Below the pieces are notes generated by a model. That model searched no databases. It was not told the origin of the DNA and worked only from the letters and a program-made list of their open reading frames with translations. The translations under genes and the position numbers were made by a program. Positions 1 through 5,380 of a stretch of DNA of 10,174 bases are shown here, piece after piece (within the stretch, counting starts at the first letter, position 1; every line of letters begins with the position of its first letter). Location: contig DAOTUB010000024.1 of the NCBI GenBank assembly GCA_034437455.1, positions 1 to 10,174 of the forward strand, written 5' to 3'. Source of the DNA: DAOTUB01 sp034437455. GTDB taxonomy: Bacteria; Chloroflexota; Anaerolineae; B4-G1.

Positions 1-91
1 GGGGGTCATGGGGTGGCTTTCTCGGAACGCGGGCGGGGGCGGGCATGTCGAGGGCTGGCGGTTTGGCGGCATCTGGAGTAGATTGGCCCTC

Positions 92-394
92 ATGAAACAC
101 GCCGACGAGATCGCCGCGCTGGCCGACGAGCTGAAGGCCGTTTTCGAGCGCAGGCTCGGCCGGTTCGATACCGAGGACTTCATCGAGGTCGCATCGGCGC
201 TGGGCATCGACGCGAGCGCCCCCCGCGAGAAGGGGCCGCCCCTCAAGCCCCTGGGCGACTCCAACATGCCCGACCTGGTGGGCACCAACCTGGCGAACGC
301 GGTCAACCAGTTCGAGTGGCGCCGCTACCGGCCGGTCAGCGACGACGGTGTGATCGTGAGCGGGTTCGAGGAGACCTCGAAGGCCGACGAATAG
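92..394 (+). CDS. Small hypothetical protein (100 aa)
   Basis: A short, GC-rich reading frame with strongly coding third positions; I do not recognise the family. The protein is soluble, with no signal peptide or membrane segment. It starts with a charged helix (MKHADEIAALADELKAVFER), followed by an acidic stretch, a Pro/Gly-rich middle, and a C-terminus ending in acidic and polar residues. The start is uncertain. The ATG at 92 is the first that gives a protein-like N-terminus, but the only Shine-Dalgarno-like GGAG (75-78) lies 13 nt upstream of it and only 4 nt upstream of an in-frame TTG at 83, which would add three residues. The preceding 1-91 shows no other feature. It is convergent with the remnant at 486-773 and probably lies outside the polysaccharide island, as its composition resembles the right-flank gene rather than the plus-strand sugar module. 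Confidence 0.6.
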   Translation: MKHADEIAALADELKAVFERRLGRFDTEDFIEVASALGIDASAPREKGPPLKPLGDSNMPDLVGTNLANAVNQFEWRRYRPVSDDGVIVSGFEETSKADE

Positions 395-431
395 GTTATC
401 AGCCCGAAGCCGAGCATCGAAGGTGCACACC

Positions 432-462
432 CATCGGTCCGATGAGTCCCATGGGTCCCATG
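432..462. repeat. Two adjacent 13-bp odd palindromes
   Basis: Two perfect palindromes around a central T lie in the gap between convergent coding regions: CATCGGTCCGATG at 432-444 and CATGGGTCCCATG at 450-462, with start-to-start spacing of 18 bp. They differ only at the 4th and 10th positions, and the two changes compensate each other so that both stay palindromic. Neither is followed by a T tract in either direction, so a simple intrinsic terminator is not supported. They could be a protein-binding site pair, a transcript-end hairpin, or chance within a GC-rich gap; function unknown. Confidence 0.5.
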
Positions 463-616
463 ACAGCGCCCCCCCCCGCTGCCGGCTACAGCAGTCCGAG
501 CAGGCTTTCGATCACTTTGGAAACGTCGGAATCGGTCATCTTGGGATGGATGGGAAGGGAAAGGGATCGACCGTAGAGGTCGTGGGCGACGGGGAAGTCG
601 CCCGGAGCGTAGCCGT

Positions 617-732
617 AGGTCTCGCGATAATAGGGGTGCATGTGGAGGGGGATGAAGTGCACCGAGGTGCCGACGCCCCTCTTCTTCAGCTCCTCTATCA
701 GCTCGTCGCGAACCAGGGCGGCCTCGCCCTCG
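617..732 (-). repeat. 116-bp direct repeat, copy 1
   Basis: Aligning by eye, 617-732 matches 3851-3966 at 115 of 116 positions; the single difference is A712 against C3946. Both copies are in the same orientation inside aminotransferase sequence. Identity falls abruptly beyond 616 to roughly 70%. The distance between copies is 3234 bp. Confidence 0.9.
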
Positions 733-761
733 GTGATGTCGGGCTTGGCGAAGGGGATGTT
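729..761 (-). repeat. 33-bp match to the 5' end of the intact aminotransferase gene
   Basis: Positions 729-761 are identical to 4821-4853 and encode the N-terminal NIPFAKPDITE segment. This block overlaps the 116-bp repeat by four bases (729-732, CGAG on the minus strand), which marks the deletion junction in the remnant. Confidence 0.9.
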
Positions 762-777
762 CTGCTGTGTCATTGCG

Positions 778-903
778 TCACCCTCCAATCAGTACATACG
801 TGTGGAACGCTCCTGGCGGATTGGAACTGTCGATGAACTCCTGGGCCGCACCGCGCAACCAACACGGCATGATCGGCGCGGTCTCAAGCAAGCGGAGTCG
901 GAC
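778..903 (-). pseudogene. Probable 3' tail of a truncated minus-strand gene
   Basis: On the minus strand a reading frame ends at TGA 778-780, four bases before the ATG of the aminotransferase remnant, the spacing expected inside an operon. Its last ~40 codons (for example PIMPCWLRGAAQEFIDSS and PGAFHTYVLIGG) have protein-like composition and mostly G/C third positions. Further upstream the frame continues through the 5' end of the plus-strand epimerase, where it reads as nonsense. I infer that this is what remains of a gene that once preceded the aminotransferase copy and was cut by arrival of the plus-strand module. The family is not recognised, and the left limit of the remnant (about 903) is approximate. 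Chance coding potential is the alternative. Confidence 0.35.
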
Positions 904-911
904 ACTATCGC

Positions 912-940
912 TTGACAATTCGGGCTCGGTGTGCTTTTCG
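912..940 (+). promoter_or_regulatory. Weak sigma70-like promoter candidate ahead of the plus-strand module
   Basis: A consensus TTGACA (912-917) lies 69 bp before the epimerase ATG. With a 17-bp spacer the -10 position reads TTTTCG (935-940), a poor match, though preceded by TG at an extended -10 position (932-933). The 789-985 gap contains no better candidate, and the module needs a promoter here, but the site itself is weakly supported. Confidence 0.22.
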
Positions 941-985
941 GAGTAAGGAACTCGCAATTTGCGACCTAACGAATTGGCGGAAAAA

Positions 986-1963
986 ATGACCAAACAAAAT
1001 ATTGTGATCGGAGGAGCCGGAGGTTTCATCGGCGGACACTTGGCAGGGACTCTTCTCGAGCAGGGGCACTCGGTTCGCTGCGTGGATATCAAGGATACGG
1101 GAGACTGGTACCAAGTCCACGACGAGGCGGAAAATGTTGTCGCGGATCTGCGCGAAAGGGACGCCTGCATGAACGCCTGCGAGGGAATGAACACCTGCTA
1201 CCAACTCGCCGCCGACATGGGGGGGATGGGCTTTATCGAGAACAATAAGGCCCTGTGCATGCTCTCGGTTCTGATCAACACACACATGTTGATGGCCGCC
1301 AAGGAAAATGAACTCTCCAGCTTCTTCTACTCCTCATCTGCCTGCGTTTACAATGCGGACAAGCAGAAGAGCGAGGACGTGGTGCCGCTAAAGGAGGAGG
1401 ACGCCTACCCCGCCATGCCCGAGGACGGCTACGGCTGGGAGAAGCTGTTCTCCGAAAGGATGTGCCGCCACTTCCGAGAGGACTTCGGCCTCCGCGCCCG
1501 CGTAGCCCGTTTCCATAACGTCTACGGGCCTCACGGCACTTGGGAGGGGGGGCGAGAGAAGGCTCCGGCAGCCATTTGCCGGAAGGTGATTCACGCCAAG
1601 CATACGGGAAATCTAGAAATAGAAATCTGGGGTGACGGCAAGCAAACGCGGTCGTTCATGTATATCGACGACTGCCTAGAAGGCATCAAAAGAATAATTG
1701 AAAGTGATGTAATAGAGCCAATAAACCTCGGCTCCAACGAGCTGACGACGATCAACAATCTAGTCAGCATCGTCGAAGATATCGCGGGAGTGGAGCTGGA
1801 GCGCCAATACAAGCTCGACGCACCCAAGGGCGTAAACGGGCGCAACAGCGACAACACCATGATCAAGCGCGAGTTGGGATGGGAGCCGTCGATCAGACTG
1901 CGCGACGGCATGGAGCTCACCTACCGTTGGATCCACGACGAATACATGAAGAAATACGGCTGA
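986..1963 (+). CDS. GDP-mannose 3,5-epimerase-like NAD-dependent SDR (325 aa)
   Basis: Extended short-chain dehydrogenase/reductase that closely resembles plant GDP-mannose 3,5-epimerase (GME), which converts GDP-D-mannose to GDP-L-galactose (and GDP-L-gulose) using bound NAD. Visible features are the N-terminal dinucleotide-binding GGAGGFIGGH (residues 9-18), LAADMGGMGFI (74-84), SSACVY with Cys120, YGWEK with Tyr149 and Lys153, GGREKAPAAICRK with Lys192, and GRNSDN (285-290). These four residues match Arabidopsis GME Cys145, Tyr174, Lys178 and Lys217 with a constant offset of 25, as I recall that sequence. The length is usual for the family without the plant N-terminal extension. ATG 986 is preferred over the in-frame TTG at 959 because the Rossmann motif follows it at the normal distance. 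GGCGG at 976-980 is a modest ribosome site. The gene leads a plus-strand module with the Nudix gene 18 bp downstream. Codons around 1620-1720 are clearly AT-richer than the flanks, suggesting transfer. Confidence 0.88.
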   Translation: MTKQNIVIGGAGGFIGGHLAGTLLEQGHSVRCVDIKDTGDWYQVHDEAENVVADLRERDACMNACEGMNTCYQLAADMGGMGFIENNKALCMLSVLINTHMLMAAKENELSSFFYSSSACVYNADKQKSEDVVPLKEEDAYPAMPEDGYGWEKLFSERMCRHFREDFGLRARVARFHNVYGPHGTWEGGREKAPAAICRKVIHAKHTGNLEIEIWGDGKQTRSFMYIDDCLEGIKRIIESDVIEPINLGSNELTTINNLVSIVEDIAGVELERQYKLDAPKGVNGRNSDNTMIKRELGWEPSIRLRDGMELTYRWIHDEYMKKYG

Positions 1964-1981
1964 TTGCGACGAATTTCCTGC

Positions 1982-2431
1982 ATGCTTAGCAGAGAACAGT
2001 TTGCGAGTGTGCTGGACAACGCCCCCCTCGTATCGATTGATCTTGTCATAGAAAACGGCAGGGGAGAGTTCCTGGTGGGGCGCAGAAACAACGAGCCCGC
2101 CAAGGGCTTCTACTTCGTTCCAGGCGGTAGGATCAGAAAAAACGAAACAATAGCCGACGCCTTCGAGCGAATTTCCAAAAACGAGCTGAACGAGTTGCTT
2201 CGATTCACCGACGCCGTGCTGCACGGTGCGTACGAGCACTTCTACGAAAAAAACTCGTTGGGAATCGAGGGGATCTCCACTCACTACGTAGTGATAGCTT
2301 ACAGAGCAGGCTCCACCAGCGAAGAGATCCGCCCAAACGACTCTCAGCACGCGGAGCTGGTCTGGATGACTCCGGCTGAGCTTCTTGGCAATGAAGATGT
2401 ACACCCAAACACGAAAAGGTACTTCCAATAG
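1982..2431 (+). CDS. gmm: GDP-mannose mannosyl hydrolase-like Nudix protein (149 aa)
   Basis: Close in layout to E. coli Gmm/WcaH, which hydrolyses GDP-mannose to GDP and mannose by attack at the sugar carbon. Shared segments include PLVSIDLVIENGRGEFLVG (15-33), FVPGGR (45-50), EHFYEKN (85-91), THYVV (100-104) and a C-terminal VHPNTKRYF. The Nudix box (49-71) carries the atypical changes of this subfamily: Arg63 is followed by Ile instead of Glu, and only Glu68 of the usual EE pair remains. That is the pattern of enzymes acting at carbon rather than phosphorus. His123 aligns with the proposed catalytic base His124 of the E. coli enzyme, and His86 with His88. The usual Gly near the end of the box is Asn70, a small deviation. 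ATG 1982 matches the E. coli N-terminus; a TTG at 1964 directly after the epimerase stop is possible but less likely. No strong ribosome site is visible, so coupling to the upstream gene is plausible. Confidence 0.88.
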   Translation: MLSREQFASVLDNAPLVSIDLVIENGRGEFLVGRRNNEPAKGFYFVPGGRIRKNETIADAFERISKNELNELLRFTDAVLHGAYEHFYEKNSLGIEGISTHYVVIAYRAGSTSEEIRPNDSQHAELVWMTPAELLGNEDVHPNTKRYFQ

Positions 2432-2445
2432 AGACGGAGAACAGA

Positions 2446-3702
2446 ATGCACATCGTTTTCGTGATAGCAGTATATCCACCAGAATCAGAGCCTTCGGCAG
2501 TCATGGGAGAGGAGTTGGTGCGCGGTCTCCGCGAAGCCGGGCACAGGGTAGACGTGGTCTGCCCTTTCCCCAACCGCCCCGGCGGGGAGATATACCCTGG
2601 ATATAGACTAAATCTCCGTCAAGTAGAGCAGCAGCCTGGCGGACGGCTGTCGCGAGTTGGAACTTGGCTGGTGGGTCCCAAAAGAAAAAACCGCGACCGT
2701 GTGCTTGAGAACGTCAGCTTCGGGATGTCGTCCGCTCTAGAACTGATACGCGGGGAAAGGCCCGACGTGATGCTACTCGAAACCTGGCCGATTCTGTCGT
2801 ACTTGCCACTTGTCGCGGTGGCAAGGTCCCGTGGCGTACCGATGGTCAACTACATCAAGGATATCTATCCAGAGGCTGCTGTCTCGGCCGGCGTAATAGG
2901 CGAAAAATCCCTTGTCTCAAGAGTCCTCCATCAGCTTGACACCTTTGTATGCCACGCATGCAGCCGCAACGTTGTGATTTCGGAGCGGATGCGAGACGAA
3001 ATATCCCAGACTCGAAGTCTTCCCGATGAACGAGTAGTTGTAATAAAGGATTGGTTGGATCTGGAGCAGATACACCCGTTCGAGGGGAAAAACACCTGGC
3101 GCCGCAGAGTTGGCCTGCCAGAAGATCGTTTCCTATGCATGTTCGCAGGAACACTAGGGCACGCAAGCGGTGCCAACATACTGGTAGATGTCGCCGAGGA
3201 GCTTAGAGGCGAGCGTGTTCACCTCTGCTGTGTTGGGGAAGGCGTGTTGAAGGAAGGGATGAAGCAAGACGCAGAGACGCGAGGATTGGACAACATTACA
3301 TTACTCCCCTTCCAACCAAGGGAGGAAGTAGCGGAGATGCAGTCGTCGGCCGACGTCATGTTGCTTATCACGGCGTCGGGGATGGGTCTCAGCTCGGTGC
3401 CATCCAAGTTCGTCACTTACATGGCAGTAGGCAGACCAACGATCTGCGCGGTCCAGGAGCAGTCCGATATAGGTGCGCTTGTGAAAAAAGAGAGGCTGGG
3501 GTTCGTGGTGTCCCCTGGATCGGCAGAGGATCTGGCCGGAGCAATCCTGAAGGCCAGCAGGATGCCCGAGCAAGAACTGGCGGCGATGGGAACGCGGGCC
3601 AAGAGAACCGCTGAGAAGCAGCATTCTCTTAGCGGAGCAATAGAAAAATTCCAGCGCGTCTTCCGCGATGTGGTGAACGATACTCAAAATGTAGGGGGTT
3701 GA
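2446..3702 (+). CDS. WcaI-like GT4-family glycosyltransferase (418 aa)
   Basis: Two-domain GT-B glycosyltransferase resembling the WcaI/WbuB branch of GT4. The N-terminal domain starts MHIVFVIAVYPPESEPSA and contains the acceptor-side segment NYIKDIYPEAAVSAG (135-149). The C-terminal nucleotide-sugar domain runs from FAGTLGHASG (233-242) through VGEG (263-266) and LPFQPREEVAEMQSSADV (287-304) to SSVPSKFVTYMAVGRP (316-331). This last segment replaces the classical EX7E motif, as is usual in this branch. The length is close to E. coli WcaI (about 407 aa). GGAG at 2436-2439, 6 nt from the ATG, sets the start. It follows the Nudix gene by 14 bp and ends the plus-strand module; its stop almost touches the stop of the convergent aminotransferase. 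The donor is probably a GDP- or UDP-sugar; the epimerase next door suggests GDP-L-galactose, which is inference. It is a full-length paralogue of the broken gene at 7263-8182. Confidence 0.88.
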   Translation: MHIVFVIAVYPPESEPSAVMGEELVRGLREAGHRVDVVCPFPNRPGGEIYPGYRLNLRQVEQQPGGRLSRVGTWLVGPKRKNRDRVLENVSFGMSSALELIRGERPDVMLLETWPILSYLPLVAVARSRGVPMVNYIKDIYPEAAVSAGVIGEKSLVSRVLHQLDTFVCHACSRNVVISERMRDEISQTRSLPDERVVVIKDWLDLEQIHPFEGKNTWRRRVGLPEDRFLCMFAGTLGHASGANILVDVAEELRGERVHLCCVGEGVLKEGMKQDAETRGLDNITLLPFQPREEVAEMQSSADVMLLITASGMGLSSVPSKFVTYMAVGRPTICAVQEQSDIGALVKKERLGFVVSPGSAEDLAGAILKASRMPEQELAAMGTRAKRTAEKQHSLSGAIEKFQRVFRDVVNDTQNVGG

Positions 3703-3707
3703 GCTCA
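3700..3707. other. Convergent stop codons inside an 8-bp palindrome
   Basis: TGAGCTCA is a perfect palindrome whose two halves are the stop of the plus-strand glycosyltransferase (3700-3702) and, on the other strand, the stop of the aminotransferase (3705-3707). Only two bases separate the two coding regions, so no intergenic terminator fits between them. The two transcripts must end inside each other's genes or overlap. Confidence 0.9.
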
Positions 3708-4859
3708 GCGGCGGTGGGAAGCGACCAGCTCGCGCACAGCATCGATCACGGCTGCGGCGTGCTCGTCGCTCATCGCCGAGTAGATGGGCAGGGAGATCGA
3801 TCGCCGGTAGAGATCCAGGGCGACCGGCAGGTCCTCGGGCGCGTGGCCCCAGGTCTCGCGATAATAGGGGTGCATGTGGAGGGGGATGAAGTGCACCGAG
3901 GTGCCGACGCCCCTCTTCTTCAGCTCCTCTATCAGCTCGTCGCGACCCAGGGCGGCCTCGCCCTCGACGAGCTTGAGCACGAACAGGTGCCAGGCGTGCG
4001 CGTCGAAGTCGCGAACGTCGAGCAGCTCCACCGAGTCGAGGCCGCCGAAGGCCTCCGTATAGGCCCGGGCGATCTCGCGGCGCTTCTCGAGCATCTCGTG
4101 AGCGCGCTCGAGCTGGACGAGGCCCATGGCCGCGGCGAGGTCGCCCATGTTGTACTTGTAGCCCGGGGCCACGATCTCGTAGTACCAGGAGCCCTCCGAG
4201 GTGTAGCGCTTCCAGGCGTCCTTGGAGATGCCGTGCAGCGACATGACGCGCATGCGCTCGGCGATCCGCTCGTCGCCGGTGACCGCCATTCCGCCCTCGC
4301 CGGTGGTGATCGGCTTGGTGGCGTAGAAGCTGAAGCAGGTCACGTCTCCGATCGATCCGATCCGCCGCTCGCCGTATCGCGCCGGAAAGGCGTGGGCCGC
4401 GTCCTCCACCACCTTCAGCCCGTGCTTTTTCGCGATGGCGCAGATGGCGTCCATCTCGGCGGCCTGTCCGCCGAAGTGGACGGGGATGATCGCCTTGGTC
4501 TTGTCCGTGATGGCCGCTTCGAGCGCGGCGGGGTCGATGTTGTGATCGCCGTCAAGGACGTCCACCAGGACGGGTTTCGCTCCCATGTAGCGAACGACCT
4601 CGCCGGTTGCGGCGAAGGTCATCGTGGGCGCGATCACCTCGTCGCCCGGCCCCACGCCCAGCGCCTCGAGCGCCAGGTGCATCGCCGCGGTGCAGGAGTT
4701 CACCGCCACCGCGTGCCGCGCGCCGACGCGCTCGGCGAAGCGCCTTTCGAATTCCTTGCTGCGCGGCCCGGTCGTGACCCAGCCGGAGCGCAGCGTCTCG
4801 GCGACCTCGGCGACCTCGCGCTCGGTGATGTCGGGCTTGGCGAAGGGGATGTTTTTCAT
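3705..4859 (-). CDS. DegT/DnrJ/EryC1/StrS (PglE/ArnB-type) sugar aminotransferase (384 aa)
   Basis: PLP-dependent fold-type I aminotransferase that adds an amino group to a keto-sugar nucleotide, usually with glutamate as donor. Visible: NSCTAAMHLALEALGVGPGD (54-73, PLP phosphate and stacking region), VVEDAAHAFPARYGER (150-165, Asp153 for the pyridine nitrogen), and FYATKPITTGEGG with the Schiff-base Lys182. Next come YKYNMGDLAAAMGLVQLE (234-251) and the C-terminal GVGTSVHFIPLHMHPYY (317-333). The length is typical. The ATG (4857-4859) overlaps the stop of the upstream acetyltransferase by four bases (ATGA), with GGAAGG 6 nt upstream, so translation is probably coupled. An upstream open extension to 5126 lies antisense-like over the acetyltransferase and is not real. 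Its 3' part contains copy 2 of the 116-bp repeat. The position in the operon suggests a 4-amino-4,6-dideoxy sugar product, which the neighbouring N-acetyltransferase would acetylate; the exact sugar cannot be read from the sequence. Confidence 0.92.
   Translation of the reverse strand: MKNIPFAKPDITEREVAEVAETLRSGWVTTGPRSKEFERRFAERVGARHAVAVNSCTAAMHLALEALGVGPGDEVIAPTMTFAATGEVVRYMGAKPVLVDVLDGDHNIDPAALEAAITDKTKAIIPVHFGGQAAEMDAICAIAKKHGLKVVEDAAHAFPARYGERRIGSIGDVTCFSFYATKPITTGEGGMAVTGDERIAERMRVMSLHGISKDAWKRYTSEGSWYYEIVAPGYKYNMGDLAAAMGLVQLERAHEMLEKRREIARAYTEAFGGLDSVELLDVRDFDAHAWHLFVLKLVEGEAALGRDELIEELKKRGVGTSVHFIPLHMHPYYRETWGHAPEDLPVALDLYRRSISLPIYSAMSDEHAAAVIDAVRELVASHRR
3851..3966 (-). repeat. 116-bp direct repeat, copy 2
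   Basis: The partner of 617-732, lying within codons for the C-terminal half of the intact aminotransferase. It differs at one position. Copy 1 and copy 2 flank the whole plus-strand epimerase-Nudix-glycosyltransferase module. Confidence 0.9.
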
Positions 4860-5380
4860 TGCTGACCTTCCAAGTACTCGTGAGCGAGAATCCCCAGCAC
4901 GTGCTTGTCGTGAAACGCACCGCGCTTTAAAACTGCCTGACGAAGCAACCCTTCGCGCACGAAACCGCATTTCTCGAAGAAACGAAGCGCTGTCTCGTTG
5001 TAGTCGAACACGTGCACGTAGAGGCGATGCAAACCTATATTGTTGAACGCGAGGTCGAAAACCTGGCGGACGGCGGACGTACCTAGCCCCGCTCGACGAG
5101 GGGCGTTGGTACCCAGATAAATCCACAGCTCTGCATTTCGGTAGCGCAGATCGATACTGTTTAAACCGATCATGCCGACGTGCTCACCGGTCTTCGTTTC
5201 CTCGATCACCAGATAGAGCCTGCTGTCATCGGTCTGCAACGATTCGTACCAGCGCTCGTGCTGCGAGAGAGTGATCGGCCGAATCGTTCCGATCGCATCC
5301 TGGATCTCGGGGTCATTCACCCATTCGAGAACAGCCAGCAGGTGCTTCTTTTCGAAGGGTGAGACTTTGAACTCACTCAT
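4856..5380 (-). CDS. GNAT-family N-acetyltransferase, PseH-like (174 aa)
   Basis: RimJ/RimL-type GNAT protein that should transfer acetyl from acetyl-CoA to an amino group. The acetyl-CoA pyrophosphate loop is RRAGLG (95-100), following beta-strand NAELWIYLG (82-90). The C-terminal NETALRFFEKCGFVREG (128-144) is the usual alpha4-beta6 region. The N-terminal half, with LEWVNDPEIQ and ITLSQHERWYESL, resembles PseH, the enzyme that N-acetylates a UDP-4-amino-4,6-dideoxy sugar in pseudaminic acid synthesis. Directly coupled to a sugar aminotransferase downstream (4-bp overlap), so the likely substrate is that enzyme's amino-sugar nucleotide; a protein N-terminus (RimJ-like) is the less likely alternative. 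The start at 5380 has GAGG about 7 nt upstream and overlaps the sugar transferase stop by 8 bp. Unlike the bacillosamine PglD, it is not a left-handed beta-helix enzyme. Confidence 0.85.
   Translation of the reverse strand: MSEFKVSPFEKKHLLAVLEWVNDPEIQDAIGTIRPITLSQHERWYESLQTDDSRLYLVIEETKTGEHVGMIGLNSIDLRYRNAELWIYLGTNAPRRAGLGTSAVRQVFDLAFNNIGLHRLYVHVFDYNETALRFFEKCGFVREGLLRQAVLKRGAFHDKHVLGILAHEYLEGQQ

Larger units (their letters stand above)
486..773 (-). pseudogene. Internally deleted DegT/DnrJ/EryC1 aminotransferase remnant (95 codons)
   Basis: The frame begins like the intact aminotransferase at 3705-4859 (NIPFAKPDITE) and then jumps directly to its C-terminal part (GEAALVRDELIEELKKRGVG). It lacks the equivalent of intact residues 14-299, that is 286 codons or 858 bp, so the frame is preserved. 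The missing part holds the PLP-binding lysine and the cofactor phosphate-binding residues, so it cannot be a functional aminotransferase. The chosen ATG (773) follows GGAGGG (minus strand, 781-786) by 7 nt, a good ribosome site; an upstream in-frame ATG at 788 overlaps that site. The last ~43 residues diverge from the intact copy, so it descends from a paralogue or was partly converted. It ends at TAG 486. It could be transcribed and make a small peptide, but I see no sign of a new function. Confidence 0.85.

Noticed and set aside
395..485. Intrinsic terminator between the convergent coding regions at the left end
   Set aside because: The palindromes there have no following T run on either strand, so the terminator call is not supported.
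486..773. Remnant as a functional small regulator or enzyme
   Set aside because: It lacks the PLP lysine and most of the fold; nothing besides an intact start and ribosome site argues for function.
959..985. TTG at 959 as the epimerase start
   Set aside because: It adds nine residues ahead of the Rossmann motif without a ribosome site; ATG 986 fits the family N-terminus better.
1760..2479. Minus-strand open frame of 239 codons opposite the epimerase and Nudix genes
   Set aside because: It is antisense to two recognised enzymes and has no family signature; its length is explained by few stops in the antisense frame.
3699..4865. Long plus-strand open frame of 388 codons opposite the aminotransferase
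   Set aside because: It is the antisense of a well-supported gene, rich in His, Gly, Val and Arg from GC-skewed codons, with no recognisable motif.
4860..5126. N-terminal extension of the aminotransferase frame up to 5126
   Set aside because: The extension is Arg/Ser-rich, overlaps the acetyltransferase in another frame, and the family's N-terminus (NIPFAKPDIT) follows the ATG at 4859 with its own ribosome site.
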